DNA of 64,000 nucleotides, from assembly GCA_001179505.1 (NCBI GenBank), contig CDMY01000179.1, positions 102,993-166,992 of the forward strand. The letters are read 5' to 3'. Shown one piece after another: positions 1-13,100 of this stretch. Numbering within the stretch: the first letter of the stretch is position 1; each line of letters starts with the position of its first letter. The DNA is from Vitrella brassicaformis (Eukaryota > Sar > Vitrellaceae). The notes under the pieces were generated by a model that saw only the letters and a program-made list of their open reading frames with translations, did not search any database and was not told the origin of the DNA. A program made the translations under genes and the position numbers.

Positions 1-1249
1 GTGTTGAGGCCATACATGCCCAACTCGACGCTAAAGATGGCCCTCTCGTTGACCGCCACGACCGGCGGATGCACGAATCGCACAGCCGGCATGACCATGA
101 GGGTCAGGCGGCGGGCAAAGTCGACGATGAGTTGCAGAAACTTGGGAGACTGACGCACCTCCTGGTCGGGCCCAACTATCTGTGTCCTGCAGGACAGACA
201 CAGACACATGCAGGCAGATAGGACGCCATGCATAGACGGTCAGTGCAGTGCATGCTTCCATACCGATCGAAACGCTTGACGAGGGCATGGCTTGGACCAA
301 GGGGCGCCACAGTGCGGCGGAGGACCGACACGTCCTCTTCCTCGACTGTGAGTGTCATCACCTCGATGTCCTCACTGCTGCTCTCCCCCTTGACGAATGG
401 CCGTGTGGCCGCCAGGAAGGCCTCCATGGCCTTCTTCTGCTCCCGCAGCTCCTGCCGCACGCGACGATAATTGTTTATGTACTGTTCGATCTTCTCCAAC
501 GCCTCGTCTATGCCCTTCCCCCCCTCCCTCTCCCCCTCTCGACCGCTCCCGTCGGCCATCTCCACATCTCGCTGCTCGCCTCCCCCTCCAACCGCCGTTG
601 CTGCAGCTGCCCGCGGCGGCTCCTCGAAGGCGATGCCACCGCCCAGCTTCTGCATGAACAGCGAATGATACTCAGCGTATGAGGGATTGTCGGCCTTGAG
701 TGGGGGAAGGGCGATCTCATCTGCTGGAGGGCTCTCAGGCAGCCTCAACTGGTCGCGGATCTCGAGCTGCGCCAGCTCGTCGCGCAGCCAGCGGAAGTAG
801 GGCGGATGCGCCTCGAGGAAGGGCAGCTGATTGGCGTCCTTGGGCAGCTGGTCGGCGAAGTGCAGCAGCAGGGTGGAGAGGTAGGTCTGCTTCATCTTGG
901 GCTGGAGCAGCCGATGAACTGAGATGGAGAAGACCGTGCCGCCCACATTGAGCTTGAGCTTGCCGCTCGTCTGCTGCGGTTGCATTGTGCCGCCATTCGC
1001 TGTGATCATCTGCTTGATCTCCGCCGCCAGCTGCTCGATTTCGCCCTCGGCCGTAGCTGCTGCCGTCTTCAACACGCCTCGAAGGCCATCCATGCATCCT
1101 GCCGCCTGCACAACCACCGCATCGACCTCCTCACGACTGCTCGTCACGCCATGCAGCCGGGATGGGACAACTGACTCATCATCGGCCGCTTCGCCGACGT
1201 TGTTTTTTCGCTTCTTCGAACCAGCTGGCGCTGCTGCTGCGGCCGACAT
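1..1249 (-). CDS. BTB/T1-TLDc domain protein, paralog 1 (3' end outside window)
   Basis: Two exons are visible, 1249-264 and 186-1, and the gene runs off the window. Exon 1 has a basic N-terminus (SKKRKNN), a helical stretch, then a BTB/T1-like fold starting LKLNVGGTVFSIS at about residue 100, and an acidic coiled segment near residues 250-280. Exon 2 reads FLQLIVDFARRLTLM, which lines up with FVSIVDFARRISTM in the TLDc protein at 51144-53193, so the missing 3' part should hold the TLDc domain. The start is the ATG at 1249; the upstream in-frame codon is TTG. TLDc proteins are associated with oxidative-stress and V-ATPase functions in other eukaryotes, and BTB domains mediate oligomerisation. 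The specific role here is unknown. Family assignment is firm for BTB and inferred by paralogy for TLDc. Confidence 0.8.
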
Positions 1250-1514
1250 CGTCAATGGCTAAGGAAATACGCTATGCTCCAATGATGACTGCGATGCAGC
1301 TTCTGCCCTTCCACCGGCGCTGTGTGAGGGGGGTGTGCAGGGTTTGAAGCCTTGTGCTCAGTAGGGTCAAATGTCCAGGGTTTAAACCCGCCAATGTGCC
1401 TCTCTCGAGTTGATCCTTCCGTCTGCAGCATGAGTCTGCAGCATGAGTATTTCTCCTGAATGACTCGTCATGCTGCATCCTCTCCTCTCACGAGCAAGAC
1501 GACTGACGGCAGCG

Positions 1515-4500
1515 ATGACTGACGCTGGAGTTATCTGCAGCCATTCCAGGCTGTCCCGCATCGCATGTGCCCGCCTGATACTCTTCGCTGTGTTACTGCT
1601 GCTGGCTGTCACTCGTTCATTGGCTTCCACAGCGTTCGGCAACTTCTACGACTTGGTACTTACTGAGGCAGTATGACCACTCAACACTCAACACTGCTTG
1701 CACATCTGCTGTGATTGATGTGTATGCTGTTGTTTGTTCAGCTCGGTGTGAAGCATGATGCCACAGAGGCCGAGATCAAGAAGGCGTACAAGGTGCTCGC
1801 CAAGAAATGGCACCCAGACAAGAACGCGGGAGACGAAGATGCCCACGACAGATTCATCGAGCTGCAGAAAGGTACTCCCTCAACACAATACGCAACGAAG
1901 CCAGAGCACTGACGCCATTGCCACGTTCTGCTGCTGCCGATTGTATTGATGCAGCATACGAGACGTTATCTGATCCGGCTGAGCGAAAGGCGTACGACGA
2001 CAAGTTATCGTTCGCTGCGGAGGGCATAGAGGGTCTCAGCGAGCGGGAGATGGAGATGCTGCAGCAAGTGGGCGGCAAGCTGGTCACGCACCACGTGCTG
2101 GACGAGATCGTGGCGTCGAGTAGTGATGAGCTTTGGCTGATCCACGTCTACTCGGACAACACGCACCTGTTCGCCTCATGGATGACGCAGCTCGAGGGCA
2201 TTGCTCGGCTGGCGCATCTCAATGTGGATCTGGATTATGTCGATCAGCACCTACTCAGGAGGCTATACATATACAGGTAGGTAGCTCAGACGGAAAGAGA
2301 GGACACAAATCGGCACATGAATTCACCTACTTGCATCTCCCTCCCTCTCTGTGTGTGTGCTTCAGTGTGCCGATGATCATCCTGATCCACCAGGGGCAGT
2401 TGTCGCGGTATCAGCCGCAGGGATTTGACTACTTTGACATCCGAAGCAACGTCATGAGCCACATCACCAGACACATCCCTTACAAGTACACACGACACAC
2501 AACACACACCGCCGGTGACTGACACACATGCATAGCTCCTGCCTCCTTTACCTTTTCCTCTCTCTCTTTCAGCTCGTTTGTGTCGTCGCTTTACCATTTC
2601 GACAAGCTGAGCGAGTTCATGGCTTTCCATCCCGATGGCAGTGCGCACATCCGCATGCTGCTCGTGGTGCCTGAGCCGCAACGGTCCCTTGGCACCTACC
2701 TAGCGGGACTTCAGTACCAGGGTTCTCTCCACGTGGCTCAGACGTCACCGTGGGTCGTTCAAAGGTGAGAGGGATGGATGGATGGATCACTCAGTCAGGC
2801 ACGGACCGACGCGTCATTGTGTTGCCATTCGTTGCACTGTCAGGCTGGTGCCAGTTCGGGGATATCCTTGCCTCATCTTCTGGGACCCAATCACGCGTGA
2901 GAGACGAGTCGTCTACAGCTACCCCAGGGCCCCCCAGCAGCTGCTCTCACAGATCCAGGACAACATCTACCCGGGATACCACCTGCCTGAGTACGACCAG
3001 CTGTCCTTCAACTCCCTCTGCACGGGCGAGCATAAGTGCGACACACTCGTGCTGCTGGTGCTGCCCCCACAATCGGCCCACGCGATGCAGCGGGAGGGCG
3101 TCTCCATCCTGGCTCGCGTCTTATCCTCCCTATCGCGTGTCTGCAACACGCTGAGGGAGTCCGATGAGGCGTTTGCCAGCATGAGGTGCTTCTGGATCAG
3201 GCTGCCCACTGCTCGCCATGCGACCGCTGCAGCACGGAGGGGAGACCACGGACCAGAGCAGCTCCGGCACTACTTTTCTGCTGCCAACATGCAACAGACT
3301 GACGGCAAGGGCGGTCCATTGGAGAAGGGCTCGCCGTCGATTGTGGTGGTTGACGAGCACGGCGTGGATGGGATGGTGATGCGGGAGTATCAATGGGAGC
3401 TTCAATGGCACCCTGACAAGACGCCCCCCAAGAAGCTGGAGACGGTCAGCCTGCCTGAGTACCGATTCTCTACTTGGTTGCGGAAGCTCGTGAGGGAGAG
3501 GGATGGGCCCGACACAGCGGAGGGTGTGCTACTCAAGTCGACTTCATGGCCGCCGGCACTCGCGGCACACTTCTCTATCACAGGGGCACCTGATGCAGGC
3601 GAATCCTGGTACAAAGGAAGGAGAGAGAAAAAGAGAGCGGACGTGCCTCTCTCGTCTTTCTTTGTCAGGTGTTGTCTTGCTGTTGTGTAGGTTTGGCGAC
3701 ATGACCATCTTGTCGTCACTTCGTTGGCTGTTGAGTTGGTTCGACCTCACCCAGTTCCCTTTTGGCGGGGCGCTTGTCCTGATGCTGCTAATGTGGTTCA
3801 TGTCGACAGTTACAACTGCCGACGACCGCACGGCCAACCAACCACAGAGCAACACCGCTGCCACCACCCAGGGCAGCCAACAGCACCAGCCGCCCACCAC
3901 TGACATGAAGCGGGAGTCGTCTTCCAGAGTGAGCCCCATCACTCGCGAGAGGCGGCCAGGGGACTCGCCCACCACTCGGTGCACCCCGCCGTCATCCGAG
4001 GCGCACGCGACGGACGCCAGCAGCAGCCCGAAAGAGGTGGGCGGGAGGACCGATGAGGCATATCCTCATCCAGGGAGTGGGGAGGGCCAGAATGGCGGCA
4101 GGAGTGGAGGCAGTCGATTCGATCGACTGATGCAGTTCCAGCAATTAGTGACGCCCTTGACGTACCACAAGCGACACGATGTCCTGCAGGTGGGCCACGA
4201 GCTGGCCAGCCAGCCAGCCAGCCAGCCAGCCAGAGGAGCAGAGAGGATGCGTCACCCCACCCCACTGCACGTGTAACGCGTATGTGCAGGGGAGGAGGTT
4301 TCATATCTTGTTAGTTGACCGTCACCCGCGTGGCAACCCACGTGCCGACATGTTCTTCTTGGAAGTGCAGCAAACACTGCTTGCGAGATTCAGGTGACCT
4401 CAAGGCCCACACACCACACAGGGCCCATCCCATCCACACGCGATATGCCTCCTGTGGGGCCTGGCCTCTTGCACCAGGTCTGATTCGCAGTTCGAGTGGT

Positions 4501-4904
4501 GGTTCTGCGGGTCAGCTCGCGGCGACCCGGACGTCAACCGCCTCCTGCCCGACTCGTTCCCCCTTGAGGCCGTCTGCCTCACCATCCCATCACGAAGGCG
4601 ACTCTTTTTTGTCGCCAGACAACAAGACACGCCATCGGACCATGGCGACGCCACACACCCTTTTATCAACTCGGCTGGCGTGGCCGTCGGCGAGTGGATC
4701 AGCGGCTCTGTCAGCCACTTCTGCGACCGCATTGGGATGAAGTTGGAGAGGATTCTCGGTGGAGGGTTTGGTGGATTGCCGTCGATCGACCGGCTGCTGG
4801 ATGAGACCAAGGGAGGGTCTCGGGAGGGGGGAGGTGGCGAGAGCGAGAGTCCGCGGCGGCCGAGGCCGCTCGCCTTTGAGGATCTGATGACGGTTCTCGC
4901 GTGA
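1515..4904 (+). CDS. ER-type J-domain protein with thioredoxin-like region and C-terminal membrane helix (DNAJC16-like)
   Basis: Nine exons keep one frame: 1515-1655, 1742-1871, 1955-2276, 2364-2485, 2573-2764, 2844-3608, 3691-4189, 4290-4393 and 4478-4904. Residues 1-40 form a signal peptide (hydrophobic [12 protein letters not shown]). A J domain follows at about 43-110 with the HPD motif in [12 protein letters not shown] and the end [15 protein letters not shown]. The next ~350 residues resemble the thioredoxin-like modules of DNAJC16-type proteins (for example [15 protein letters not shown] and [19 protein letters not shown]), but no CxxC is seen. A helix [13 protein letters not shown] lies near the start of exon 7, followed by a low-complexity linker and a conserved-looking tail. 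It is probably an ER-lumenal Hsp70 co-chaperone anchored in the membrane. The J domain is certain; the DNAJC16 subtype is inferred from order of parts. Confidence 0.85.
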
Positions 4905-5562
4905 CGATGATGAGATTTTGGCGATCCCCCTCTCTATGTATGTTGTGTGTGGACGAGAGGCGTGTGGCGAGGTTTGTGTGTCAGTGACGGTCAGGAAGGA
5001 TAGCCCACACACAGTCAGTGTATGTATTTGTTTGTTTTGACGGTTTTGGTTGAGACTGACGAAACAGACAGACTGTTTTTGACCGTAAGGGTGTCCGTTC
5101 CGGTGGCGACCGTGTTGACAGCATGGATACATCCGTCAGCCTCTGTGGTCCCAATTCACAGGAATGGGCGGGGCGGCAGCCAGCCAGCAAAAAAAAGCCC
5201 GTTCATTACCATGCACTCAGCAAGCATGTCTATATCCATGGCCCCCAAAGAGACATTACACATCACACGCACCATGGCATGGCAGCCAATCGTAGACAAC
5301 AGAGACAGTCTCTCAAGTCGGTCAGAGACGAGTCAATGTGAGCTGTTCAGCAACCATTCTTGGGAGCCCAGAGTGGCAGCGGGAATGGCACGAAAGCAAG
5401 ACGACCAGCAGCAATAACACTGTTCTTCAACCAACCCTGCCCACCTCCCCAATGCAGCAATCCCTACTGCGTTTTCAGCAAGCCTATCCCTCGTCGCTCC
5501 TTCACCCCTCTCTCCTTATGCACACCATCCCCTGACCGCACACCATCCCCTGACCGCCGTCC
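4905..5562. other. Intergenic, convergent 3' ends
   Basis: This stretch lies between the stop codons of the J-domain gene (+) and the small BTB-like gene (-). It contains short open frames with no splice logic or recognisable domain, and T/G-rich sequence typical of 3' flanks here. I see no RNA gene. Confidence 0.6.
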
Positions 5563-6312
5563 TCATTGGTGACGCGGAAGCCGACACGTCAACCGCAGCG
5601 GCCCCGCGGCCTTGTCGGTTCCCTCACCATCGCCCTCGCCACACTGATTGGCGATCTGCTGGTTGAGCACATCAATGGTGCGGGGGCCGAGCGTGCGGTG
5701 CTTGCTCTCCAGCTCGTCGACCAGGGCCTTGATGAGCCAGTCGATATCAAATCGCCGCGAGAAGTGCAGAAGGTTAAGGCACTGGAACGTCGAGCGACGC
5801 CGCAGGAGGGCACGGGGGTGGCTCATGAACAGCTGCTTGTCAGAAAGAATCTGGGCAAGGACGCAACACAGACAGACAACGCAGACAGACAGACAATGCT
5901 GTGTGGTGCGATTGCTGGCCATGCATGCACACCCACCCACCCCACCTCTACGAGTGTGTTGAGAGTAGCGTTGTCGAAATCGTTTATGTTGACCTCCTGC
6001 CACACCACACGCACGAGCACTGCATCTATCCGTCCATCACATCATATCGGCTCTCCTTCCTTTCTGCAGAAAACTCACCTGGCTGTCGCTGAACTGGTCG
6101 GCATAGTCCTTCATCTTTGAACTAGCCTCCTGGAGCATGCGCCTGTCCACAGCGAAGCGATAGTATTTTGTGTCGCCAGGGCTCTCCTGCCGTTCGTCGA
6201 ACAGGTGCTCCATCGGCGCATTAACGGCCGAAGGCGGGTCGGCCTCTTTGATTGTCACCAGCAGCACGTCAACGCCCTCTCGTACCACTTCACCGCGCCC
6301 TCGAGCAGCCAT
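5563..6312 (-). CDS. Small BTB/POZ-like protein
   Basis: Three exons, 6312-6079, 5996-5952 and 5850-5563, give 188 aa with consistent phase. The pattern FAVDRRMLQEASSKMKDYAD, then VNINDFDNATLNTL, then NLLHFSRRFDIDWLIKALVD matches the order of a BTB/POZ fold: a strand plus helix ending in S/A-x-x-F, a D-FD-x-x-T element, and a terminal 'L-A-x-x-F/Y-D-x-x-L' helix pair. There is no second domain, so it may be an adaptor or oligomerisation unit. The ATG at 6312 is the first in frame. The promoter-like palindrome at 6446-6462 lies 134 bp upstream. BTB assignment rests on pattern only; no catalytic residues are expected. Confidence 0.6.
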
Positions 6313-6445
6313 GGTCGGGTGTTCACATCATCAGCATAAGGTTTCTGGTTCTTTCGGTACCCAGGCCGCCGCCCCACTGTTGCTGTGAATGGCGTCCTCT
6401 GCCTCTCTAGCCTTCCCCGCCTCCCCCTTCTTCCTTGAGCTCGGC

Positions 6446-6462
6446 TGCGAGCTTAGCTCGCA
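6446..6462 (-). promoter_or_regulatory. TGCGAGCTTAGC-type promoter motif (palindromic copy)
   Basis: TGCGAGCTTAGCTCGCA reads as the motif on both strands (arms TGCGAGC/GCTCGCA). It lies 134 bp upstream of the BTB-like ATG at 6312. Assigned by recurrence of the same motif upstream of other genes in the window. Confidence 0.45.
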
Positions 6463-7196
6463 TCCTCGTTGAGAAAAGCAAAAGAGGGAAAGAGGCAAGG
6501 AAGGAGGGAGTGTCGGCCGCCCGGCCCTTCTCAAAGGCGGCCAGACCAAGATCTGCTGCTAAAGTGGAGGCGTTAGGTCCCGATTGTGTCCGCTGAGTGA
6601 GGGCATCTCGGCGGCACAGCCCCACCAGTGAGCACCGACCTCACCTCTGTCAGCTGAGGAGACAGTCAGCTCCAGAAGCGAAGCACCGCGAGTCGGCGAC
6701 TGATCGCAGACCTGAGTGGCGGCGAGGCTAGAGGGAGTTTGGTGGTCGTATCGCAGCCTCGAGGGGGGCGGGGTGGTGTGTTTGATTAAAAATAGGCGGG
6801 GAGGGCAGTGGGGTAGCGTCAGTTTGAGCAGGGAAAAGGGGCGGTCAGGGGTAGCCAGCAGGCGCTCGTTATCGTCTGTTGCTTGTCTGTCTGTCTGTCT
6901 GTGTGGGTGCCTGTCGCCCCGTCTGGTGTGCTGCCTCTCCCTGCTCGCACACGTGTCACGAGAAAGTTTTTGTGCCTTTCTCATACCTTCCTGTCCGGCC
7001 GTGTGCCTGTGAGCGTGTCTGCTGGGGTTTTTCTGACTAGCCAGCTCTTGTGACTACATCTCTCTCTCTCTCTGTGTCTGTCTGTCTGTCTGTGTGACTG
7101 TCTGCGTGACTGTCTGTCTGTCTGTCTGTCTGCATCTTTTGCTTGCTTCGTGCCGTGTTCTGTGGTGTTGGTGGTGCTGTTGTTTGGAGCGTCTTG
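6463..7196. other. Intergenic between divergent genes
   Basis: About 0.7 kb upstream of the EGF/TSP1 gene. It holds a G-rich purine stretch near 6760-6850, CTGT repeats near 6885-6902 and a long (CT)n/(CTGT)n tract at about 7050-7134. It probably contains the promoter and 5' UTR of the + strand gene, but I see no clear TATA box or copy of the TGCGAGCT motif close to its start. Confidence 0.5.
7050..7134. repeat. (CT)n/(CTGT)n microsatellite
   Basis: Near-perfect CTCTCT followed by CTGT units interrupted by GACTGTCTG, about 60-150 bp upstream of the adhesin start codon. Confidence 0.9.
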
Positions 7197-10100
7197 ATGG
7201 CATTGCTATTGCGAGAGCCGACAGCAGTCAAGCCGTCTGTGTGTCGTGGCACTGATGATGCGTGTGGTGGTGGTGGTGATGATGGTATGTCGATGTGTGG
7301 GCGGTTTTCCTACCGGTGGCCTACCTGCCGTGCGGTGTCCTTTATGACTTCATGCCTGGTGAGCGACACACACACACACACCACACACACCACACACGCA
7401 CCACACACACACACATTATACATCTCTCCCTTCTGTGTCTGTGTGTGTTGCAGGTGATATGTTTCGTGCTTTTATTTATCTCTTCCCCGGTGCAGCACTC
7501 CCACTCACTCGTCCTCCGCCGGCTACAAGTGGAAGAGCCCCTCCCTCAACCCAACAACACCAACGCCACTGGGGCCGCCGACGGTGACGCGCCAATGGAC
7601 CCCTGCGTGACCGATCTGCACGACTGTGCGGTTGAGGCGTTGTGCGTGCGGCAGAATGAGACGTACTGGCGCGACAGCGACATCCTGGGCGACACGGGGG
7701 ATGACGTTCGGCGGATTGAGATGTACCGGCATGGCTGCGAGTGCCGGAGGGGGTACGAGGGAGATGGCAGGACCTGCAATGGTGGGTGCTTGCTGGAGGG
7801 AGGGGCGGGGCGGATTGGAATGACGGATTGGATGATGCTTGGTTTATGCGTGCCTTTCTTCACTGGCAGATGTGGATGAGTGCCTGAGTGACCGGGGCGG
7901 CTGCGACCACTTCTGCTCCAACCTCGAGGGCAGCTACGAGTGCGACTGCAGGCCAGGGTACCTCCTCTACATGGGAGACGAAAAGACCTGCAAACGTACG
8001 CAACCACGCACACAATCGCCACCCATAATCTCATCTGTCTGGTCGTTCTGCCGTATCAGCCCGCCGTCCGCGAGTCGAGACGGGATTCGCCCGCGCCAGC
8101 AGCAACTGGACCACCGTGGCACTCACGTCGGCTTTCCGCTACGCGCCCATCATCCTTGCAGGCGCGCCCTACTTCCCGTCAGGCGGCGAGTCGGCGCCCG
8201 AGCACCTGCCGCACTATCCCCCCGTGTCGGTTCGCGTCAATAACGTTCGGCGGGCTGGGACGGGCCAGGGGGAGAAGTGCGATGGGACCTACTGCTTCGA
8301 CGCGCTCCTCGTGGCATCTGACTGCGAGGTGGGTGACACAGCATCTTTTGACTCGTGTGTGTCTGTAACCTGTGTGTTTTCCAGAATGCGACATTGCCAT
8401 CCGTGGGGTTCGACTGGGTTGCGATTGAGCGGGGAGTGTTCGTGACGGGCTCGGGCCAGCTGCTGCAGGCGGGAGTCGAACGATACAACGGCCGAACCGA
8501 AGAGCCCTTCCAGGTACAGAGCACACCGACACAAGCGACGCATAGCCACTCCCAAACCTCCATCCACGTGTCTTGTCCTCCGCTCTCACCAGTGGCTTGA
8601 CTTCCCCGTGTCGTTTGCCGAGGGGGAGGGCAGCAGCAGTGAAGCACCCATAGTGCTGGCTCACAGCCAGTCTGTGGCCAACAAACGGTTCCTGGAGCCA
8701 CAGGTGCAGGAGAAAGAGCAGAACGGCTTCAAGGTAGCATTCGCATCCGAGACGGGCGTCGGCAGCGAGCGATTCTATCCTGAAGTGGTCAGTCACATGA
8801 GACACACAAACACACACACACACACACACACATGCACATACACAAACACAAACACAAACACAAACACTCACACACACAATCAGTCAATCATGTGATTGAT
8901 TGACTGGCGCTGGTTCACTGATTGATTGATTGACCGTGTATGTTTGTTTTGTTTGTCTTCAGATTGCCTGGGTCGCCATCGATCGCAACGCCGAAGCCCT
9001 TCGCGAGCAGCGCATTCTGGTCGGCACCTCCGGGACCACACAGGCGGGCCCGGCACACCTCCCCAACTTCCTCTCATCACTCGAGCTCACCTACCACGGC
9101 ACACACGACTTCGCCCACGCCCCACACGTCTTCACGACCGTCAACGCACTCGAGAGCCGGCAAAGGACAGTCGGCATGCGCGCAATCGCCGCGAGCAGGA
9201 ACGGCACGCACATCGTGCTGCTCGACGGGCTATGCAACGACACGGCAGCTGAGGGGCGCAGGAGGCGTCTGCAAGAAGGCGGGAGCAACGACACTTCAAC
9301 GCCCGATGTGGACTTCCTGGTCATCGAGGCACCGTCGCCCATCGACGACTGTCTGCGGGGGACGCACACGTGCGGCGAGCACGGTAAGTGCGTGGCGGCC
9401 GAGAACGGCACCCATGTGTGTGAGTGCGAGGAAGGGTATAGCTTCAACAACGGGACGGCGTGTGGGGACCTTGACGAGTGCGCGGCTGACGAGGACCCAT
9501 GTGGCGTCGGCGGCGTGTGCAACAACACGATCGGCTCATACACGTGTGAATGCAAGACTGGCTTCACCAAGAACAACGACACAGGCAACTGCACCGGTGA
9601 GACCGTTCCCCCACATCTCATACGCAGGAGACGCTCACGTGTGTGTTGGTGTGGGTGCCCTTGTCAGACATCAATGAGTGCGAGCAGGAGGGCGGCTCTT
9701 CTCTCTGCCACCGCTACGCCAACTGCGTCAACACCGATGGCACATACGAGTGCAAGTGCCGCGAGGGCTTCGAAGGCGACGGCAGGCGGGACTGCTCAGC
9801 CACACGCGATTGCAAGGGCGAGTGGTCTGACTGGACCGAGTGCGACGTCGACTGCCGCCGTGAACGGCGGTACAGGGTCACACAGGAGCCCACGGCCGAG
9901 GGGGAGGCGTGCCCGCGGGAGGATGGCGACAAGGAGGCGGAATCGTGTGAAGGAGGCAGCTGCAAGCCTGGTGGTACGTCTGATGTGTGCCAACTGCTGG
10001 CTGGCTCCTTGCAGAATGCTTGTGTGATGTATTTGTGTTGTATGGTATGTGTCAGGAGGCTCAGCGGGCTGTCCTGGCCGGTGGGGTGGGTGGAAGCCAT

Positions 10101-13100
10101 GCACGCTGGATGGCGACGGCCAGTGCTCGCGGTCCCGTGACTTCATCATAGAAGTGCCCTGGGACCGCGACGGCCGTCCGTGCGCGGGCAAGCAGCAGAC
10201 AGAGCCATGCGACGCCGAGGAGTGCAGTGACAGCCCGGGCGACCCGGAGGTGTGCAAGGGCAGCTGGAGCGCCTGGTCAACGTGCAGTGAGGAATGTCAG
10301 CACACGCGGACCTTCACACTCGACAACAACGACACATCGGTCGACACGTCTCACTGCCCGCACCAAGATGGCGACACCGACCCCAGGAGTTGCGATGGAG
10401 GCGCATGCAAAAGTGAGGTGTTAGCCCAACCTTTCCTCCCCCTCTCTCCGCCCCACACACCCCTTGTGTTTGTGTTGTGTTCCTCTCAGGTGTGGACTGT
10501 GTGGGCGACTGGGGTGAGTGGTCCGATTGCAACTCTGCCTGCGACCGCCTTCGCACCTACCGGGTCCTGCAGCCCCCGCAAGAGGGAGGCGAGCCCTGTG
10601 AGTTCGATGACCTGGAGCAGGACGAGGGCCAGTGCCCACCGGAGCTGTGCACGCCGTCGACCGAGCCGTCTGACGTCGACTGTGAGGGCTACTGGGCGCC
10701 CTGGACGGTGTGTGACTCCAACTGCACGCGGAGTAGGCAGTATGTGGTGGTACAGGAGGCGCAGGGCGAGGGCGACCCATGTGAGGCCAAAGACGGCCAG
10801 ACAGAGGTATATTGAGAGAGAGAGAGAGAGAGAGGGAGAGAGAGGGAGAGAGAGAGATGATCGACCTGTCTCATGTTTTTTGTTGCCTGCAGGACGACAA
10901 GTGCGAGCCGTGTGTGGATGTGGATGAGGGCAGCGCTCCCGTGGTCATCGACTACGACGGCCTTCTGCCCAAGTACTCCAAGGGCAGCCAGATGATCATC
11001 ACGCCATCCCTCTTCGCTAACACCAACTACTCCGGCACGGCCGACCCAAAAGAGATCCTCAAGCAGCTCGGTGGCGACACAGACGACTACGTCTGGACGG
11101 TGCTTCCCGCCCTGCCGGCCGGGCTCTCCCTCAACGAGACCACCGGCAGGATCACTGGCACCATCGAGACCACCCAGCCGCCGACCTTCCACACCGTGCT
11201 GGTGCGCAAGAAGGGCGAAGAGGGGCCGGGCATGGCGGCGGGTCGGTTCATCCTCACCACGACCGACGCGGCACCGACCAACCTCAGCTACCCCGGCCCC
11301 GACGTGACGACTCTGTGTGTCGGAATGCCCATGCCCGAGCGCATGCCGACGTGGGAGGGCGGCCCGCCGTCGCGCTTCGAGAGCGACCCGCTGCCCTTGT
11401 CGCTGACGGTGAACAAGACCACTGGCGTGCTAGGGGGGATACCCAGGGAGCAATCGATCAAGAAGGCCTACCGGATTCAGGTGCGTCTGCGTATACCTGA
11501 CAGGGAGGAGAAAGAGAGGATGCCCGATCACTGGTGGTGTTGTGTTGTGTTGTCAGGCGGTCAATGCGGGGGGCCGTGCGTCGGACAATGTAACTCTGGA
11601 AGTGAAGCCAGCCATGCAGCTGCTGGACCCTCTTCGCAGAGACGAGTCCCCCGTTCTCAAGATTGACCTCACGTCGGCGTCGACCACCTACTACACACCC
11701 TACAAGGTTCTGACGGTCGTGGCGCCCTCACAAGTGCCCGTCAACGACATCCTCTGCCAGGCGGTGCCCATCCTCTCGTCCAAGGCCAACCCCATCATCC
11801 CGCCGCCAGAGTGCACCGAGGAGGAGGGAGACAGCGACAACAGGCAGGAGAGAGGCGAGGTCATGTGCTCCGTCGGCCGAGAGGCCACGCCCGGCGAGAA
11901 GCAGACGCTGTACCTCAACCTGCTGGGCAAGGACCCGCCTTGCTACCTGACAGGGAGGAGCTCAAATGAGAGCGAGGAGCTCAAGGTGGTGGGGCTCGTG
12001 ACGCTGATCCCCAACGAGCGGGCCAGGCGGGACGTGCCCATGATACGCGAGTATCTCAACAAGACGACCGAAGACGGCGATGAGGCGCCCAACGTGCTCA
12101 TGGTGGGGCTGTCTTCGCCCAAGGAGCGCGCCTTCAAATTCCTGCTGAAAGAGCCCACCGACGCCGAAAAGACCACCCCGTACAAGACCACCATCCAGCT
12201 AAGCTTGGGCAGCCTCAGCATCACCGCTATGCGCAACAACGATGAGTTCAAAGACAAGCTGGAGACCGACGTCGAGAAGCTTCTCGACGTGCCGCCCGCG
12301 CGCATCCGGGTGACGTCGGCCCGCGATCAGGACTGCTCCGGCTCTGACCTCAGCCGATGTAAATCCGAGGCTGATGTCATCTTCATGCCGGAGCAGGGTA
12401 GGCCTTCTGCCCAGGCCAAGTACATCGAGACGCCCTACGTGCTGTTTGAGGACTTCCGGCGGCGCGTCATGGACCCCAGGAACCACCTCTATCAGTTCCC
12501 CAATTCATACTGGTTCCTCACATCTATCAGCCGCAGCGAGCCCCTGCTGCCTCAGCGACTCGTGCTCTGTGAGGGCGGGAGCGTCGTAGACGACATCGAG
12601 AACTGCCCACCCCACGATAATGACAGTGGTGATGAGGTGGACAGCAGGAGTGAGGGCGGCAATGGCGATGACAACCCTTGGTATAAGGAGGAATGGATAT
12701 GGGGGATTGTGGGTACGGTCGTCTCGCTGGTGGGCCTCGCGGTCTCCATCCAGATCTGCCACTGCAAACAGATGCGCGAGCAAACCAAGAAGAGCGTGCG
12801 GCGCTTCATGACCTCGGCGCTTGGCCGCCCCACCTCGCCTGATGACGATGAGGAGCAGGGCAGTAATGGGGACGGCCGCAAGAGGACCAAGATCAGCCGC
12901 AGCGACACATCTGAGACACGCGAGGACGACAAGTCATCCCAAGGCAAGAGGCGAGACGGCGACAGCACACCGCCAGGCAGGGCGGTCTCATCTCTGCCGA
13001 CGTCTGGAGATGACCGTGGGGTCTCGGTGGCCCCTCGCCGGTCCACGACCACGGCCACTCGAGTGCCCAGCAGCCAGGTGTCGCGCATCACAGCTGGTGA

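Noticed and set aside
8179-8877. 232-codon open frame on the minus strand opposite the adhesin exons
   Set aside because: Its N-terminus is a translation of the CA repeat, and the + strand has continuous, splice-supported EGF-gene exons.
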